Below, one piece after another: positions 8,313-18,347 of a DNA stretch of 64,000 nt (its first letter is position 1; every line of letters begins with the position of its first letter). The stretch comes from Rhizobium oryziradicis (lineage in GTDB: Bacteria; Pseudomonadota; Alphaproteobacteria; Rhizobiales; Rhizobiaceae), in NCBI RefSeq assembly GCF_001939045.1, contig NZ_MKIM01000024.1:206933-270932 (forward strand), in the 5' to 3' direction. A program made the position numbers and the translations under genes. The notes under the pieces are model-generated. The model was given only the letters and a program-made list of their open reading frames with translations. It was not told the DNA's origin and ran no database searches.

Positions 8313-8876
8313 GTGACGACCAGAGACCTCGTGCTGACTGCCCTCTTTACCGCCATCGTCATTGTGCTGGGCCTGATCCCGCCGGTCACCCTCGCCTTCA
8401 TTCCGGTGCCCATCACCGCGCAATCCATGGGCGTCATGCTGGCGGGCTGCATCATTGGTGCCAAGCGCGGTGCGCTGTCCTATGCATTGCTGGTGGTGCT
8501 GGTTGCCATGGGCCTGCCGGTTCTGGCGGGCGGCAATGGCGGGCTGCACGTGCTGATGGGCGTCACCGGCGGCTATATCTTTGGCTGGATCATCGGTGCC
8601 TTTGTCACCGGTTTTTTGGCAGAGCGGCTGGTGCGCAACGGCCAATCCACGCCCATGCAAATGGCAGGGTTTTTCGCAGCCTCCGTCATCGGCGGCATTG
8701 GTGTGGTCTATGCCTGCGGCATGCCATGGGTATCGATGGTCACGGGCACACCCTTTGACAAGGTTCTGATCGGCTCCCTCGCCTTTCTTCCCGGAGATCT
8801 GATCAAAGCCGCCATTGCAACGCTTGCCGCCCGCGCCGTGATGGTCGGCTATCCGCTGCTGCCCAAGCGGGCTTGA
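8313..8876 (+). CDS. bioY: Biotin transporter substrate-binding component BioY
   Basis: A 187-aa integral membrane protein with about six hydrophobic segments and the BioY family pattern (FIPVPITAQSMGVMLAG; GGNGGLHVLMGVTGGYIFGW; FLPGDLIKAAIATLAAR). BioY is the biotin-binding S component and works alone or with BioMN. The start is a GTG at 8313 with a GGAG-type site (GTGGAGAT) 6-10 bases upstream. It is separated from bioN by 53 bases that contain a BioR-like operator. Confidence 0.92.
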   Translation: MTTRDLVLTALFTAIVIVLGLIPPVTLAFIPVPITAQSMGVMLAGCIIGAKRGALSYALLVVLVAMGLPVLAGGNGGLHVLMGVTGGYIFGWIIGAFVTGFLAERLVRNGQSTPMQMAGFFAASVIGGIGVVYACGMPWVSMVTGTPFDKVLIGSLAFLPGDLIKAAIATLAARAVMVGYPLLPKRA

Positions 8877-8930
8877 AATCGCTGTCATGATTTTCGACTA
8901 TGGTGTCACCACATTCTGAAAGGTGATGCC

Positions 8931-9809
8931 ATGGCCGATGACAGGAAGATGGTTTCGACTGAACTGGTCCGCAGCCTGATTGGCGCGCAGTTTCCACAGT
9001 GGGCGGATTTCACCATCACGCCCATTGTGCCCGGTGGCTGGAACAATTGCAGCTTTCGCCTTGGTGATACCATGGTCATTCGCTTGCCCAGTGCCGAGCG
9101 CTATTCTGCCCAAGTGCAAAAAGAGCAAACATTTCTACCCCGTCTTGCGCCCCATCTTCCCCTGCCAATCCCTGAGGCGATTGCCCTTGGTCAGGCGAGT
9201 GCAGATTTTCCACACCCATTCGGCATCTACGGCTGGATTGAGGGAGAAACCGCTGAGCACGGCAAAATAGATGATCCGTGCCGTTTTGCCGAGGATTTGG
9301 CCGGGTTTCTCGCCGCCCTTTACACACTTGATGCATCAAACGGCCCCGAAGCTGGCCCACACAATTTTTATCGAGGCGGCGCTCTTTCAACTTACGACCG
9401 CGAGACCCGAACGGCTATTGCCACGCTGAAAAACAAGATTGATGCAAAAGCAGCCACAGCAATTTGGGAAACAGCTCTGTCCAGTCAATGGCGCAAGCCT
9501 GCTGTCTGGCTGCACGGCGATATTGCTGCGGGAAATTTGCTGGTAAACAACGGCAAATTAAGTGCGGTGATCGATTTTGGCTCTATGGGCATCGGCGATC
9601 CGGCCTGCGACCTTGCCATTGCCTGGACTTTTTTCAACGATGACAGCAGGCGGCATTTTCATGCAGCCCTCCCCCTTGATCGAGAGACCTGGCAACGCGG
9701 GCGCGGCTGGGCCTTATGGAAATGCCTGATCACGCTTGAAAAATCGGACCGTGATAATGATCCGCAACTACAGATATTAGACACCATCATCCAGAACGAG
9801 CTTGGCTGA
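8931..9809 (+). CDS. Aminoglycoside phosphotransferase family protein
   Basis: A 292-aa kinase-fold protein with the APH-family catalytic loop WLHGDIAAGNLLV (the Brenner motif HGDxxxxN) and the metal-binding IDFGSMGIGDPACDLAIAW. The N-terminal lobe includes GGWNNCSFRLGD and a lysine-poor VIRLPS segment. Such proteins phosphorylate small hydroxylated molecules, including aminoglycosides or macrolides in some cases; chromosomal rhizobial relatives usually have unknown substrates and should not be assumed to give resistance. Its stop lies three bases from the end of the convergent thioesterase gene. Confidence 0.85.
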   Translation: MADDRKMVSTELVRSLIGAQFPQWADFTITPIVPGGWNNCSFRLGDTMVIRLPSAERYSAQVQKEQTFLPRLAPHLPLPIPEAIALGQASADFPHPFGIYGWIEGETAEHGKIDDPCRFAEDLAGFLAALYTLDASNGPEAGPHNFYRGGALSTYDRETRTAIATLKNKIDAKAATAIWETALSSQWRKPAVWLHGDIAAGNLLVNNGKLSAVIDFGSMGIGDPACDLAIAWTFFNDDSRRHFHAALPLDRETWQRGRGWALWKCLITLEKSDRDNDPQLQILDTIIQNELG

Positions 9810-9812
9810 CTT

Positions 9813-10214
9813 TTACGGCAAATATTGATAGAGCCAATCGCGCAACAATTCCGGCAGGGCCACGGGCTCTGCCGTTTGCGGGTGAACCGCGGTCCAGACA
9901 ATTTCAACGTCGGCGGCGCGGGCCTTGTTGCACTCCACAGCCACGGCGAAGCCTGCGGATTTGCCGCCGATTTTATCGACCGCGACTGAAAAGCGCAAAA
10001 CATCACCGGGCTTGAGAGCATCATAAAGACGGCATTCGAATTTTGTCGGGCGAAAATCCGGCTCATTGTCGATGGTGGGGCGCGACTGCCAAAAGCGCGC
10101 CAGCGCTTCCTCTGAGAGGGCCAGAAGCGCGCTGTTGTTCATGCGGCCCGTCACACCTGCATCGCGCAAGCCCACCAGCGTTTCCATGACATCACTGCGC
10201 TCTTTTTTCACCAT
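9813..10214 (-). CDS. Hotdog-fold acyl-CoA thioesterase
   Basis: A 133-aa 4HBT-like protein. It shows the hotdog arrangement: N-terminal MNNSALLALSEEALARFW resembling the hot-dog helix, then strands with FECRLYDALKPGDVLRFSVAVDKIGGKSAGFAVAV. The family hydrolyses acyl-CoA thioesters; the acyl chain preferred is unknown. I chose the ATG at 10214, which has AGGGG about 7 bases upstream, over an ATG 18 bases earlier. It is divergent from the HDAC-family gene, with about 150 bases between the starts. Confidence 0.75.
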   Translation of the reverse strand: MVKKERSDVMETLVGLRDAGVTGRMNNSALLALSEEALARFWQSRPTIDNEPDFRPTKFECRLYDALKPGDVLRFSVAVDKIGGKSAGFAVAVECNKARAADVEIVWTAVHPQTAEPVALPELLRDWLYQYLP

Positions 10215-10366
10215 CGCCGTTCCCCTCACCACATGAAGACCTATCTAGACAGAAACGCAGGCGCAGAACAAGCACAGCCCCCGACTGACATGATGACTGG
10301 ACCATAGCGCGTGAGACAGGTAAAACGCCTGCAATCACCATGGCCCGCTCGGCAAGAGGATCTCCC

Positions 10367-11302
10367 ATGACCACACGGCTCTATGAAAATCCGCTGTTTC
10401 TGGATCATAACACCCCTGAGGGCCATCCAGAACGGGCCGATCGCTTGCGCTCGCTCAATATTGCGCTGGAACATCCCAATTTTGCTGCCCTTGAGCGCCG
10501 CCAAGCGCCACAGGCCAATGAAGATGCCGTGATGCTGGCGCATCCCGAAGAGCATTTTATCGCGGTCATGCGGCAGATCCCTGAAGAAGAAGACCGCATC
10601 AATCAGCTGGAGGCCGACACCTACGCCTCGCAAAAAAGCCTGCAATGTACACTCACCGCCATTGGCGGGGCCATGGCCGGGGTGGATGATGTGATGACCG
10701 GCAAGGCCGACAATGTGTTTGTCGCAGGCCGCCCGCCCGGTCACCATGCTGAAAAGAGCAAGGCCATGGGCTTTTGCCTGTTCAACACGGTGGCCATCGC
10801 TGCCCGCCATGCGCAAAGGATGCATGGGGTTGAGCGCGTGGCAATTGTCGATTGGGATGTGCATCACGGTAATGGCACTCAGGATATTTTCTGGGATGAT
10901 CCGTCGGTGCTGTTTTGCTCCACCCACCAGATGCCGCTCTATCCATGGAGCGGCAAAAAGGACGAGACCGGACCGCATAACACCATTGTCAATGCGCCTT
11001 TGTCGGAAAACTCCGGCTCCGATCATTTCCGCGAGGCGTTTAAATCACGCACCTTGACCGCCTTGAATGATTTTTCACCGGATCTCATTTTAATTTCGGC
11101 AGGCTTTGATGCCCATCACCGCGATCCCTTGGCTCAGATCAATCTGGTGGGTGAGGATTTTGACTGGGCAACCGGCCGTTTGATGGAAGTGGCCGACCGT
11201 TTTGCCAAAAACCGGGTCGTCAGCCTGCTGGAAGGCGGCTATGATCTGGAGGGTCTGGCCGAGTCGGCTGGCATGCATATTTCGAGATTGATGAAGGGTT
11301 GA
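10367..11302 (+). CDS. Histone deacetylase family amidohydrolase
   Basis: A 311-aa arginase-deacetylase fold protein. The zinc-site motif [11 protein letters not shown], the catalytic histidine pair in RPPGHHAE and the later ligand region [12 protein letters not shown] are all intact, so it should be an active metal-dependent amidohydrolase. Bacterial relatives deacetylate polyamines or other acetylated amines; substrate unknown. The start at 10367 is supported by AGAGGA nearby; an ATG at 10340 has no such site. The stop overlaps the start region of xseB, and the order HDAC-xseB-dxs is typical of Rhizobiaceae. Confidence 0.88.
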   Translation: MTTRLYENPLFLDHNTPEGHPERADRLRSLNIALEHPNFAALERRQAPQANEDAVMLAHPEEHFIAVMRQIPEEEDRINQLEADTYASQKSLQCTLTAIGGAMAGVDDVMTGKADNVFVAGRPPGHHAEKSKAMGFCLFNTVAIAARHAQRMHGVERVAIVDWDVHHGNGTQDIFWDDPSVLFCSTHQMPLYPWSGKKDETGPHNTIVNAPLSENSGSDHFREAFKSRTLTALNDFSPDLILISAGFDAHHRDPLAQINLVGEDFDWATGRLMEVADRFAKNRVVSLLEGGYDLEGLAESAGMHISRLMKG

Positions 11303-11304
11303 GT

Positions 11305-11559
11305 ATGACTGAAACCACTGCAGCAGCTGATTTGTCGGCTTACTCGTTCGAAAAAGCGGTGGCTGAGCTGGAAAGCATTGTGGCGCGGCTGGAGCGTGGC
11401 GATGTGGCGCTGGATGAATCCATTGCCATCTATGAGCGCGGCGAGCTTTTGAAAAAGCATTGCGAAACCCTGCTGTCTGCCGCTGAAAACCGCATCGAGA
11501 AAATCCGACTGGACCGCGCCGGCAAGCCCGCTGGCACCGAGCCTTTGGATGGCGCATAA
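11305..11559 (+). CDS. xseB: Exodeoxyribonuclease VII small subunit
   Basis: An 84-aa protein with the XseB helical hairpin: [33 protein letters not shown]. The small subunit assembles with XseA to form exonuclease VII, which degrades single-stranded DNA in both directions. The ATG at 11305 is three bases past the stop of the HDAC-family gene, so the two are co-transcribed; dxs follows after 282 bases. Its length is normal for the family. Confidence 0.92.
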   Translation: MTETTAAADLSAYSFEKAVAELESIVARLERGDVALDESIAIYERGELLKKHCETLLSAAENRIEKIRLDRAGKPAGTEPLDGA

Positions 11560-11781
11560 GCCGGCCTGAGCCGGCGCGCGTGTTTATCCCTTTTCCCTTG
11601 CACATTTAGCGCCTATATAACGTCAAAGACTGCGAGGCTGAAACAAAGCCTCAAAACGGCCTGATACTTTTGTTCTGGCCTTGCAAAGCGTTATGCAGGG
11701 CCAAACAAGGTCGGCTTGACGACATTGGAGACGTTATCGCGCTCAGACCGAGCCTGATAATCTCTCGATTATTTTGTTTTC

Positions 11782-11822
11782 GTTTGTCGGGGAAAACCGG
11801 GTTCCACGTTTCCCTGACAAAC
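11782..11822. repeat. GTTTGTC-armed palindromic repeat, copy 1
   Basis: Arms GTTTGTC (11782-11788) and GACAAAC (11816-11822) enclose a core that in reverse complement reads GGAAACGTGGAACCCGGTTTTCC. Copies at 18.5 and 63.95 kb share the arms and core; copies at 25.6 and 45.2 kb share only the core. It lies in the dxs leader, ending 20 bases before the start codon, so it would be transcribed into the 5' end of the mRNA. Confidence 0.8.
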
Positions 11823-11841
11823 TCTGAAGAGGCCGGAGCCT

Positions 11842-13764
11842 GTGACATCGAAGCTGAATACACCGCTGCTCGATCAAGTGACCTTCCCGTCTGATCTGCG
11901 CAAGATTGACGATAAGGATCTTCCTCAATTCGCCCGCGAATTGCGCGACGAAATGATTGATGCTGTCTCGGTCACCGGTGGTCATCTGGGTGCGGGCCTT
12001 GGCGTGGTCGAGCTGACCATTGCCATCCACAAAGTGTTCAACACGCCCGATGACCGGCTGATTTTTGATGTCGGCCATCAATGCTATCCGCATAAAATCC
12101 TCACCGGACGCCGTGATCGCATCCGCACACTCCGTCAGGAAGGTGGGCTTTCGGGCTTTACCAAGCGGGCGGAAAGCGAATACGACCCCTTTGGCGCGGC
12201 CCATTCCTCCACCTCGATTTCGGCGGGCCTGGGCATGGCCGTGGCGGCAGAGCTTGGCAAGACCGATCGCAATGTCATTGCCGTGATTGGTGATGGTGCC
12301 ATGTCAGCGGGCATGGCGTTTGAAGCGCTCAACAATGCCGGGGCGCTGGATGCCCGTCTGATTGTCATTCTCAACGACAACGATATGTCGATTGCGCCGC
12401 CAACCGGTGCGATGAGCGCCTATCTGGCGCGTCTCGCCTCTGGCCGCACCTATATGGGCATGCGCGAGATTGGCAAAAAGCTGACCGCCTATTTGGGCAA
12501 AAACATCGACCGCGCCATTACCCGCGCCGTAGAACATGCGCGTGGCTATGTCACCGGCGGCACCATGTTTGAGGAAATGGGCTTTTACCACATTGGCCCG
12601 ATTGATGGTCATTCGTTTGATCATCTGTTGCCGGTGCTGCGCAATGTGCGCGACAACAGCAAAGGCCCGGTGCTGATCCATGTGGTGACGCAAAAGGGCA
12701 AGGGCTATGCGCCCGCCGAAGCCGCCGCCGACAAATATCACGGCGTCAATAAATTCGATGTGATTACCGGTGCGCAGGCCAAGGCCAAGCCGAATGCGCC
12801 CAGCTATACGGCCGTGTTTGCCGATGCGCTGGTGGAGGAGGCCCGCCATGACGACGAGATCGTTGGCATTACCGCCGCCATGCCATCTGGCACCGGGCTG
12901 GACAAGCTGCATGACATTTTCCCGGAGCGCACCTTTGATGTCGGTATTGCCGAGCAGCATGCGGTGACCTTTGCCGCAGGCCTTGCCTCTGAAGGCTACA
13001 AGCCGTTTTGCGCGCTCTACTCTACCTTCTTGCAGCGCGGCTATGATCAGGTGGTGCATGATGTGGCCATTCAGGGCCTGCCCGTGCGCTTTCCCATTGA
13101 TCGGGCTGGCTTTGTGGGAGCCGATGGCCCAACCCATGCGGGCTCGTTTGATGTTGGCTTTCTGGCAAGCCTGCCCGGCTTCGTGGTGATGGCCGCCGCC
13201 GATGAGGCCGAGCTGAAACATATGGTGCGCACCGCCGCCGCCTATGATGACGGTCCGATTTCCTTCCGCTATCCACGCGGCGAAGGCGTTGGCGTTGTCA
13301 TGCCCGAGCGTGGCGAGATTTTGCAAATCGGCAAAGGCCGAATGATGAAGGAAGGCTCAAAGGTCGCCCTTCTCTCGCTGGGCACGCGCCTGGCAGACTG
13401 TCTTTTGGCGGCTGAAGATCTTGATGCTGCTGGCCTGTCCACCACGGTTGTCGATGCCCGCTTTGCCAAGCCGCTCGATGTGGATCTCATTCGCCAGCTT
13501 GCCCGCCATCATGAAGTGCTGGTGACCGTGGAAGAAGGTGCGATTGGCGGCTTTGGTGCGCAAGTAATGCATTTCTTGAGCAATGAAGGTCTGCTGGACC
13601 ATGGCCTGAAAATCCGAAGCCTTGCGCTGCCCGACGCATGGGTGGATCAGGCCAAGCCGGAAGTGATGTATCAGCACGCTGGTCTGGATGCCAAGGGCAT
13701 TGTGGCAACCGTGTTCAAGGCGCTTGCCCACAATCATCTCGGACGGGATATTGCGGCTCTCTGA
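11842..13764 (+). CDS. dxs: 1-deoxy-D-xylulose-5-phosphate synthase
   Basis: A 640-aa thiamine-diphosphate enzyme that condenses pyruvate and glyceraldehyde 3-phosphate, the first step of the MEP isoprenoid pathway. Landmarks: catalytic-loop histidine in [14 protein letters not shown], ThDP motif [18 protein letters not shown] ending NDNDMS, the glutamate that activates ThDP in [17 protein letters not shown], and the C-terminal transketolase domain. The start is GTG at 11842 with GGAG just upstream. Product feeds ubiquinone and membrane isoprenoids, linking it to the octaprenyl synthase and ubiA elsewhere in the window. Confidence 0.96.
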   Translation: MTSKLNTPLLDQVTFPSDLRKIDDKDLPQFARELRDEMIDAVSVTGGHLGAGLGVVELTIAIHKVFNTPDDRLIFDVGHQCYPHKILTGRRDRIRTLRQEGGLSGFTKRAESEYDPFGAAHSSTSISAGLGMAVAAELGKTDRNVIAVIGDGAMSAGMAFEALNNAGALDARLIVILNDNDMSIAPPTGAMSAYLARLASGRTYMGMREIGKKLTAYLGKNIDRAITRAVEHARGYVTGGTMFEEMGFYHIGPIDGHSFDHLLPVLRNVRDNSKGPVLIHVVTQKGKGYAPAEAAADKYHGVNKFDVITGAQAKAKPNAPSYTAVFADALVEEARHDDEIVGITAAMPSGTGLDKLHDIFPERTFDVGIAEQHAVTFAAGLASEGYKPFCALYSTFLQRGYDQVVHDVAIQGLPVRFPIDRAGFVGADGPTHAGSFDVGFLASLPGFVVMAAADEAELKHMVRTAAAYDDGPISFRYPRGEGVGVVMPERGEILQIGKGRMMKEGSKVALLSLGTRLADCLLAAEDLDAAGLSTTVVDARFAKPLDVDLIRQLARHHEVLVTVEEGAIGGFGAQVMHFLSNEGLLDHGLKIRSLALPDAWVDQAKPEVMYQHAGLDAKGIVATVFKALAHNHLGRDIAAL

Positions 13765-13795
13765 TCAGAGTATCTGCGAAAAGGCCGTTGAAGAT

Positions 13796-13820
13796 GCCGT
13801 GCGCTTTATAAACGCACGGC
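13796..13820. terminator. Hairpin between convergent dxs and chemoreceptor genes
   Basis: GCCGTGCG (13796-13803) pairs with CGCACGGC (13813-13820) around a 9-base AT-rich loop. It occupies the 69-base gap between the two convergent stop codons. There is no clear U-tract on either side, so it may only be a weak or factor-assisted terminator. Confidence 0.45.
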
Positions 13821-13833
13821 ACGATCACAATCA

Positions 13834-15777
13834 TCAAAATTCAGACCAGACCTGCTTTTCAGCGCTCGCAGAGGATGATCCAAGGCCGAAAGCTCTGCCA
13901 ACTTTGGATGCAAGGGCACGCGCTGGCGACTGCACCGGCCGCTGCGAGGAGGATACGGCCATTGGACCCGCATGGGAGGCCTGCGACCCGGCAAGCTTGA
14001 ACTGACCTACCAGTTCCTTCAGGTGATTGGCCTCCGAGGCGAGCGCGCTGGCGGCCGCTGTGGACTGCTCAACCATCGCCGCATTCTGCTGGGTTGTCTG
14101 GTCCATCTGGTTGACGGCAGAGTTCACTTCCGCGAGGCCAACAGACTGCTCCTTGGCCGATGTGGCAATGGCTTCCATCAACTGGTTGATCTGCACAACG
14201 TGATCACCAATTGATTTCAGAGCAATCCCTGTTTCGCGCACCAGCTTGACACCATTGCCCACTTCTGTCGAAGAATTCAGAATCAGGCCCTTGATTTCTT
14301 TAGCAGCATTTGCCGAGCGCTGTGCCAGTTCACGCACTTCTTGCGCCACCACGGCAAAGCCCTTGCCTGCTTCACCGGCACGGGCCGCTTCCACACCGGC
14401 ATTCAAGGCCAAGAGGTTGGTCTGGAAGGCAATCTCGTCAATAACCCCAATGATGTTGGAAATCTGCTGTGAACTTTCCTCAATCCGCTTCATGGCATCT
14501 TCAGCCTGGTTGACGACTTCAGACGATTTTACCGCATTCTGGTTGGCGGTGATTGCAACTGTGCGCGCCTCTGCTGTCCGCTGCGACGAGTTGGAAACGT
14601 TGACGGTGATTTCATCCAGAGCAGCTGCGGTTTCTTCAAGTGCTGCGGCCTGCTGCTCGGTGCGCTTGGAAAGATCATTGGCACTCGCGGCAATTTCGCG
14701 CGTGCCGTTTTCCATGCCTTCAACCGTTGCGAGAACAGAGCCAATCGCCGAGCCCAGTTGGGCAAGCGAGGTGTTGAAGTCTTTGCGCAACTCTTCATAT
14801 TCAGGGGCAAAAGCTTCGTTGATCTGGAAGGAGACGTCGCCTTGCGCCAAGCGCTTCAGGCCCTCACCAAGTGTCTGGGTGGCAAAGCGCAGATTTGCGG
14901 CCTCCTGCTCGGCTCTTTGACAGTTTGCGGCTTGGGTTTTTTCGGTTTCCTGACGCGAGGACGCGGCCTGCTTCTCCAGTTCAACATTGGCAATCGCATT
15001 CTTGCGGAACACTTCAACAGCATCGGCCATGGCACCCACTTCATCACGACGGCCAATGCCCGGAATCTCGATGGCAGTGTCTCCGTCCGCAAGCTTGCGC
15101 ATGGATGCGGTGATGCGGGTCAGCGGCACAATCATGCCTTTGTTGAGGATAAGCAGCGACAAGGCAAGGATCACGACAAGCGCGCCACTGCCGATCAGAA
15201 TATTGCGGCGCGCTTGATAAGCGGCGTCAATTGCCGCAGCCTGTCGAATGTCCAGAAGCCGTATTTCCTCGTCGGAAATTTCCTTGGCCTTGGCACGGAC
15301 ACCATCCATATATTGCTTGCCAGCGCCGGAAGTCTCAAGCTGTTGACCTTGCTCCTTGGTTGCCGGGTCCTTCATCAAGGCAATTTCCTGCGCGACAATC
15401 TTGGTCTGCCAGGCCTGAACCAGCGCATCCAGATCGCTAAGGCGCTTTTGCTGCACCGCATTGTCAGACGTCAGACTGCGAACCGCGGCATAGGTCTCGG
15501 TATAATGCGCTTTGCCCGCCTTTTGCGGGTCGAGAAACTTTTCGTCGCCACCCGATAGCAGATAACCACGAATGCCGGTTTCCTGATCAACCATGGCTGC
15601 AACAACGGCATCCATTTTCGACAGGACTTTATTGGTATGGTTCGTCCATTCAGAAGACTGTTCCTGCCGTGATAGGGAATTCCAGCTTATCGTATTCACA
15701 AAAATACTGACGACAAGAAGAATAAAGAACGCCAGACCAACCTTCACAAAAATGCGCATGTTATTTACGAAATTCAT
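13834..15777 (-). CDS. Methyl-accepting chemotaxis protein with CHASE3-like sensor
   Basis: A 647-aa transmembrane chemoreceptor. Membrane segments at about 12-30 and 193-213 flank a periplasmic domain with a CHASE3-like signature ([20 protein letters not shown]). A HAMP linker follows (about 214-265), then the signalling domain with the kinase-contact tip [20 protein letters not shown] (449-468). The last residues are QVWSEF, resembling the aromatic-ended tail that tethers CheR/CheB in other receptors. The ATG at 15777 has GGAGG seven bases upstream. Ligand unknown. A second receptor gene lies upstream on the same strand, separated by 620 bases. Confidence 0.92.
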   Translation of the reverse strand: MNFVNNMRIFVKVGLAFFILLVVSIFVNTISWNSLSRQEQSSEWTNHTNKVLSKMDAVVAAMVDQETGIRGYLLSGGDEKFLDPQKAGKAHYTETYAAVRSLTSDNAVQQKRLSDLDALVQAWQTKIVAQEIALMKDPATKEQGQQLETSGAGKQYMDGVRAKAKEISDEEIRLLDIRQAAAIDAAYQARRNILIGSGALVVILALSLLILNKGMIVPLTRITASMRKLADGDTAIEIPGIGRRDEVGAMADAVEVFRKNAIANVELEKQAASSRQETEKTQAANCQRAEQEAANLRFATQTLGEGLKRLAQGDVSFQINEAFAPEYEELRKDFNTSLAQLGSAIGSVLATVEGMENGTREIAASANDLSKRTEQQAAALEETAAALDEITVNVSNSSQRTAEARTVAITANQNAVKSSEVVNQAEDAMKRIEESSQQISNIIGVIDEIAFQTNLLALNAGVEAARAGEAGKGFAVVAQEVRELAQRSANAAKEIKGLILNSSTEVGNGVKLVRETGIALKSIGDHVVQINQLMEAIATSAKEQSVGLAEVNSAVNQMDQTTQQNAAMVEQSTAAASALASEANHLKELVGQFKLAGSQASHAGPMAVSSSQRPVQSPARALASKVGRAFGLGSSSASAEKQVWSEF

Positions 15778-15990
15778 ACCAAACCTCCGAATCGATGTAA
15801 TCGTCAATCGCTCAAGACTTAAAAACAGAAATTTTTACTCAAACGCATAAGATATTTTCTTATCATAAGAGCTTTCGACACCAATTCAAAAAAGGTTGCT
15901 GCGATTTTCAGTTAGATTGAATGCGCCTCGAACATTCAATATGATTACTTTAGTGATATTAAAAATCCCATAAAATAAGGGGGGTCTTAC

Positions 15991-16092
15991 ATGCCAAAAT
16001 CATCATCAGAAGCGAATTTTTTGATAAAAGCCAACTTCAAAATTAATGAAATTCTGAAAAGACGATTGATAAATCGATGTAAAATTACCTAA
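15991..16092 (+). CDS. Candidate 33-aa small protein
   Basis: ATG at 15991, TAA at 16090-16092. The Shine-Dalgarno AAGGGGGG (15977-15984) sits six bases upstream of the ATG, one of the strongest in the window. The predicted peptide begins MPKSSSEANFLIK and has a basic C-terminal half with KRRLINR. There is no signal peptide or membrane segment. Codon use is AT-rich, unlike the surrounding chromosome, which could mean foreign origin or simply chance in an AT-rich spacer. I do not recognise it. Confidence 0.35.
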   Translation: MPKSSSEANFLIKANFKINEILKRRLINRCKIT

Positions 16093-16186
16093 ATTTGCAA
16101 TAGACCGCGACTGAGACACCAAGAAACAAAATGTATTCCGGCCCATTGCCTCCGATTTTGTGAATGATACTCCGGAATCCGAGCAT

Positions 16187-16219
16187 AAAAAACCTCAGTG
16201 CTTCAAAGAAACACTGAGG
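16187..16219 (-). terminator. Minus-strand intrinsic terminator in the receptor spacer
   Basis: Read on the minus strand, CCTCAGTG pairs with CACTGAGG (16193-16200 with 16212-16219) and is followed by TTTTTT. It is 180 bases beyond the stop of the upstream chemoreceptor (16398) and would stop transcripts escaping the nearer hairpin before they reach the next receptor gene. Confidence 0.65.
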
Positions 16220-16238
16220 CTTTCTATGGCATCGCGCA

Positions 16239-16319
16239 GGAATCCGGGTTCCACTTTTACAGCGCAATGCGCCATCTATAGCGCGCAAAGGACGCTGTCA
16301 CACTTTTAATCTGCTGCAG
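16239..16319 (+). repeat. Repeat mosaic: half core of family 2 fused to truncated RIME-like copy 2
   Basis: 16239-16257 (GGAATCCGGGTTCCACTTT) is half of the GGAAAAGTGG/CCGGTTTT core seen in the second repeat family. It runs directly into TACAGCG at 16258, the first palindrome of the RIME-like element, which continues to about 16319 (with CAAAGGACGCTGTCACACTT). The second palindrome is missing after CTGCTGCAG. The same half core abuts the element at 47.9 kb. Confidence 0.75.
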
Positions 16320-16328
16320 AAACAAAAG

Positions 16329-16378
16329 ACCAGTGCACGAAAGCATGAACGAAGTAAATGCGTCAGTGCACTGGTTTT
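16329..16378 (-). terminator. Hairpin downstream of the 649-aa chemoreceptor
   Basis: ACCAGTGCAC (16329-16338) and GTGCACTGGT (16366-16375) form a 10-bp stem with a 27-base loop. On the minus strand it starts 22 bases after the receptor stop codon and is followed by CTTTTGTTTC. The loop is long, so termination efficiency is uncertain. Confidence 0.5.
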
Positions 16379-16397
16379 GTGGGACATGCCCCGGCGT

Positions 16398-18347
16398 TTA
16401 AAATTCAGACCATTCCTGTTTAACTAAGGTTGCAGCATTGCCTGTGCTTCTGTTGCCCGCTTTGCTACCAGCGAAGCGCACCGGCTCTGCCACTTGGCGC
16501 ACCATTGGCTGTGGTGCTGCGGCGCGCGTTGCCACAACAGTCCGGGAGCTTGTGGCGGCAGAAGTCTGCCCCAGATTGAACTGGCGCAGCAAGGCCATCA
16601 AGCCATCGGCCTCGGATGCCAGCGTGTGGCTTGCCGCCGTTTGCTCTTCAACCATCGCAGCGTTTTGCTGGGTGCCATTGTCCATCGCGGTGACCGCGAT
16701 GTTGATTTCGGATAGGCCAATGGATTGCTCACGGCTGGCGGTGACAATCGCATCAATATTGGCGCTGATCTGCTGCACGGCACCCACGATCTGTTCAAGT
16801 TCGCGGCCTGTTTCGCCAACCAGCGATACACCCGTGCCGACATGGCCGCCGGAAACGCTGATCAGCACCTTGATTTCCTTGGCCGCATTGGCTGAGCGCT
16901 CGGCAAGAGCGCGCACTTCCTGCGCCACCACGGCAAAGCCCTTACCAGCTTCACCGGCGCGGGCCGCTTCAACACCGGCGTTCAAAGCCAGCAGGTTGGT
17001 CTGGAAGGCAATGTCTTCAATCACGCCGATGATATTGCCGATCTCGCCGGAGGATTTTTCAATCTCGGTCATGGCCGCAACGGCGTTGCGCACCACAGCG
17101 CCGGAGCGCTCGGCCCCCGTGCGGGTGGAGTTGACCAATTGGCCAACCTCTTCGGCGCGACGCGCGCTGTCCTTGACGGTGCGGGTTACCTGCTCAAGGG
17201 CGGCGGCTGTTTCTTCAACCGAGGCCGCCTGCTGCTCGGTGCGCTTGGCCAGATCATCAGCGGATGCGCGGATTTCAGCGGCACCGGCATTGATGGCATG
17301 GGCATTGGTGCCAACCGTTTGCAGCGCTGCCTGCAAATTGGAGAGCGAGTCATTGAAATTCACCCGCAGCTTGTCGAGGCGCTCGACAAACGGCTTGTTC
17401 AGGCGATGGGCAACATTGCCATTGGCCAGTGCCGACAGACCTTCGGCCAATTCGCCAACGGCAAAGGCGATTTCATCGGCTTCTTGCTGCTTAGTCGCTT
17501 GTGCTGCCTGTTGTTCCGTCTCAGAGCGCATGCGCAGGGCTTCGGTTTCGCCCGTCAGACGTTGCTTTTCGATGGCGGCCTCCTTGAAGACCAGAACGGC
17601 CTTGGCCATCCGTCCCACTTCGTCGCCACGATTGACGGCCGGAACATCCACGCCATGGTCGCCTTCGGCAAGCCTCGTCATGGCATTGGTCATGCCGGTG
17701 ATCGGGGTGACGATCGAGCGGGCCAAAAGCCAAATGAGCAAGACAGCCATGCCACCCGCAACAACGCTGCCGCCAAACAGGGCCAATTGGAGATTGTCAT
17801 GGGCACTGCTTTGAATATTGCGCTGCCGATCCGTCAGGTCAGCCAGAACGGCCTTGACCTTGGCACCGGCGCTGCGAAAATCATCCAGTTCAGAGCCTTG
17901 GGCACTGCCCTTCATTTGCACCACGTCGCTGATCGGCTTACCGGCCTTAGCGGCCTCAAGCTGCGGCACAACCAAACGATTGTGAAAATTGTCGGCGGCC
18001 ACTTTGACATCATCCAGCAATCTCAGAATATCCGGATGACCCTTTGCATCAATACGGGCCTGATCAATGGCCTTGACCAGCTTTTCGCGACTATCAAAAA
18101 CGGCCTTATAGGTGCTGTCGGAATGGAACAGCAGATAGCCACGATGATTAACCGCCTCTTCCAGCATCGATTCAAGTGCTGTCCCAAGCGACGCCGTCAT
18201 CTCCTCAGCCTGACGGTGCTCGTCCAGAGCGCTTTTGGCCGCTCTGCCCTGCATGAAAACCACGCCAGATGCGATAAAACATCCGGCCATAATCGCAATG
18301 AATGTCACATATAGCTTTTTACTGAGCGAGAAATCCTGAAAGGACAT
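16398..18347 (-). CDS. Methyl-accepting chemotaxis protein
   Basis: A 649-aa chemoreceptor with membrane segments at about 12-32 and 187-209. The periplasmic part contains [19 protein letters not shown], resembling CHASE3 sensors. A HAMP region (about 210-262) leads to the signalling helices and the tip [20 protein letters not shown]. The tail ends KQEWSEF, matching the WSEF terminus of the receptor encoded downstream, which suggests a shared adaptation-enzyme docking site. The ATG at 18347 has AAGG upstream. The ligand cannot be deduced. Confidence 0.92.
   Translation of the reverse strand: MSFQDFSLSKKLYVTFIAIMAGCFIASGVVFMQGRAAKSALDEHRQAEEMTASLGTALESMLEEAVNHRGYLLFHSDSTYKAVFDSREKLVKAIDQARIDAKGHPDILRLLDDVKVAADNFHNRLVVPQLEAAKAGKPISDVVQMKGSAQGSELDDFRSAGAKVKAVLADLTDRQRNIQSSAHDNLQLALFGGSVVAGGMAVLLIWLLARSIVTPITGMTNAMTRLAEGDHGVDVPAVNRGDEVGRMAKAVLVFKEAAIEKQRLTGETEALRMRSETEQQAAQATKQQEADEIAFAVGELAEGLSALANGNVAHRLNKPFVERLDKLRVNFNDSLSNLQAALQTVGTNAHAINAGAAEIRASADDLAKRTEQQAASVEETAAALEQVTRTVKDSARRAEEVGQLVNSTRTGAERSGAVVRNAVAAMTEIEKSSGEIGNIIGVIEDIAFQTNLLALNAGVEAARAGEAGKGFAVVAQEVRALAERSANAAKEIKVLISVSGGHVGTGVSLVGETGRELEQIVGAVQQISANIDAIVTASREQSIGLSEINIAVTAMDNGTQQNAAMVEEQTAASHTLASEADGLMALLRQFNLGQTSAATSSRTVVATRAAAPQPMVRQVAEPVRFAGSKAGNRSTGNAATLVKQEWSEF

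Larger units (their letters stand above)
15778..16397. other. 620-base intergenic region between two chemoreceptor genes
   Basis: It contains the promoter of the downstream chemoreceptor (minus strand), a markedly AT-rich stretch at about 15840-16110, a 33-codon small ORF with a strong Shine-Dalgarno sequence (15991-16092), two hairpins reading as minus-strand terminators, and a repeat mosaic at 16239-16319. The low GC contrasts with the neighbouring genes. Confidence 0.7.

Noticed and set aside
8931..9809. Aminoglycoside resistance determinant
   Set aside because: The APH fold is shared by many metabolic kinases, the context is chromosomal housekeeping, and no mobile element is near, so a resistance role is not supported.
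11598..11620. TTGCAC...CTATAT as a sigma-70 promoter for dxs
   Set aside because: The spacing between the two hexamers is only nine bases, too short for a functional -35/-10 pair.
17139..18314. 391-codon open frame opposite the 649-aa chemoreceptor
   Set aside because: Antisense to a well-supported receptor; composition is that of a complement frame and no family is recognisable.
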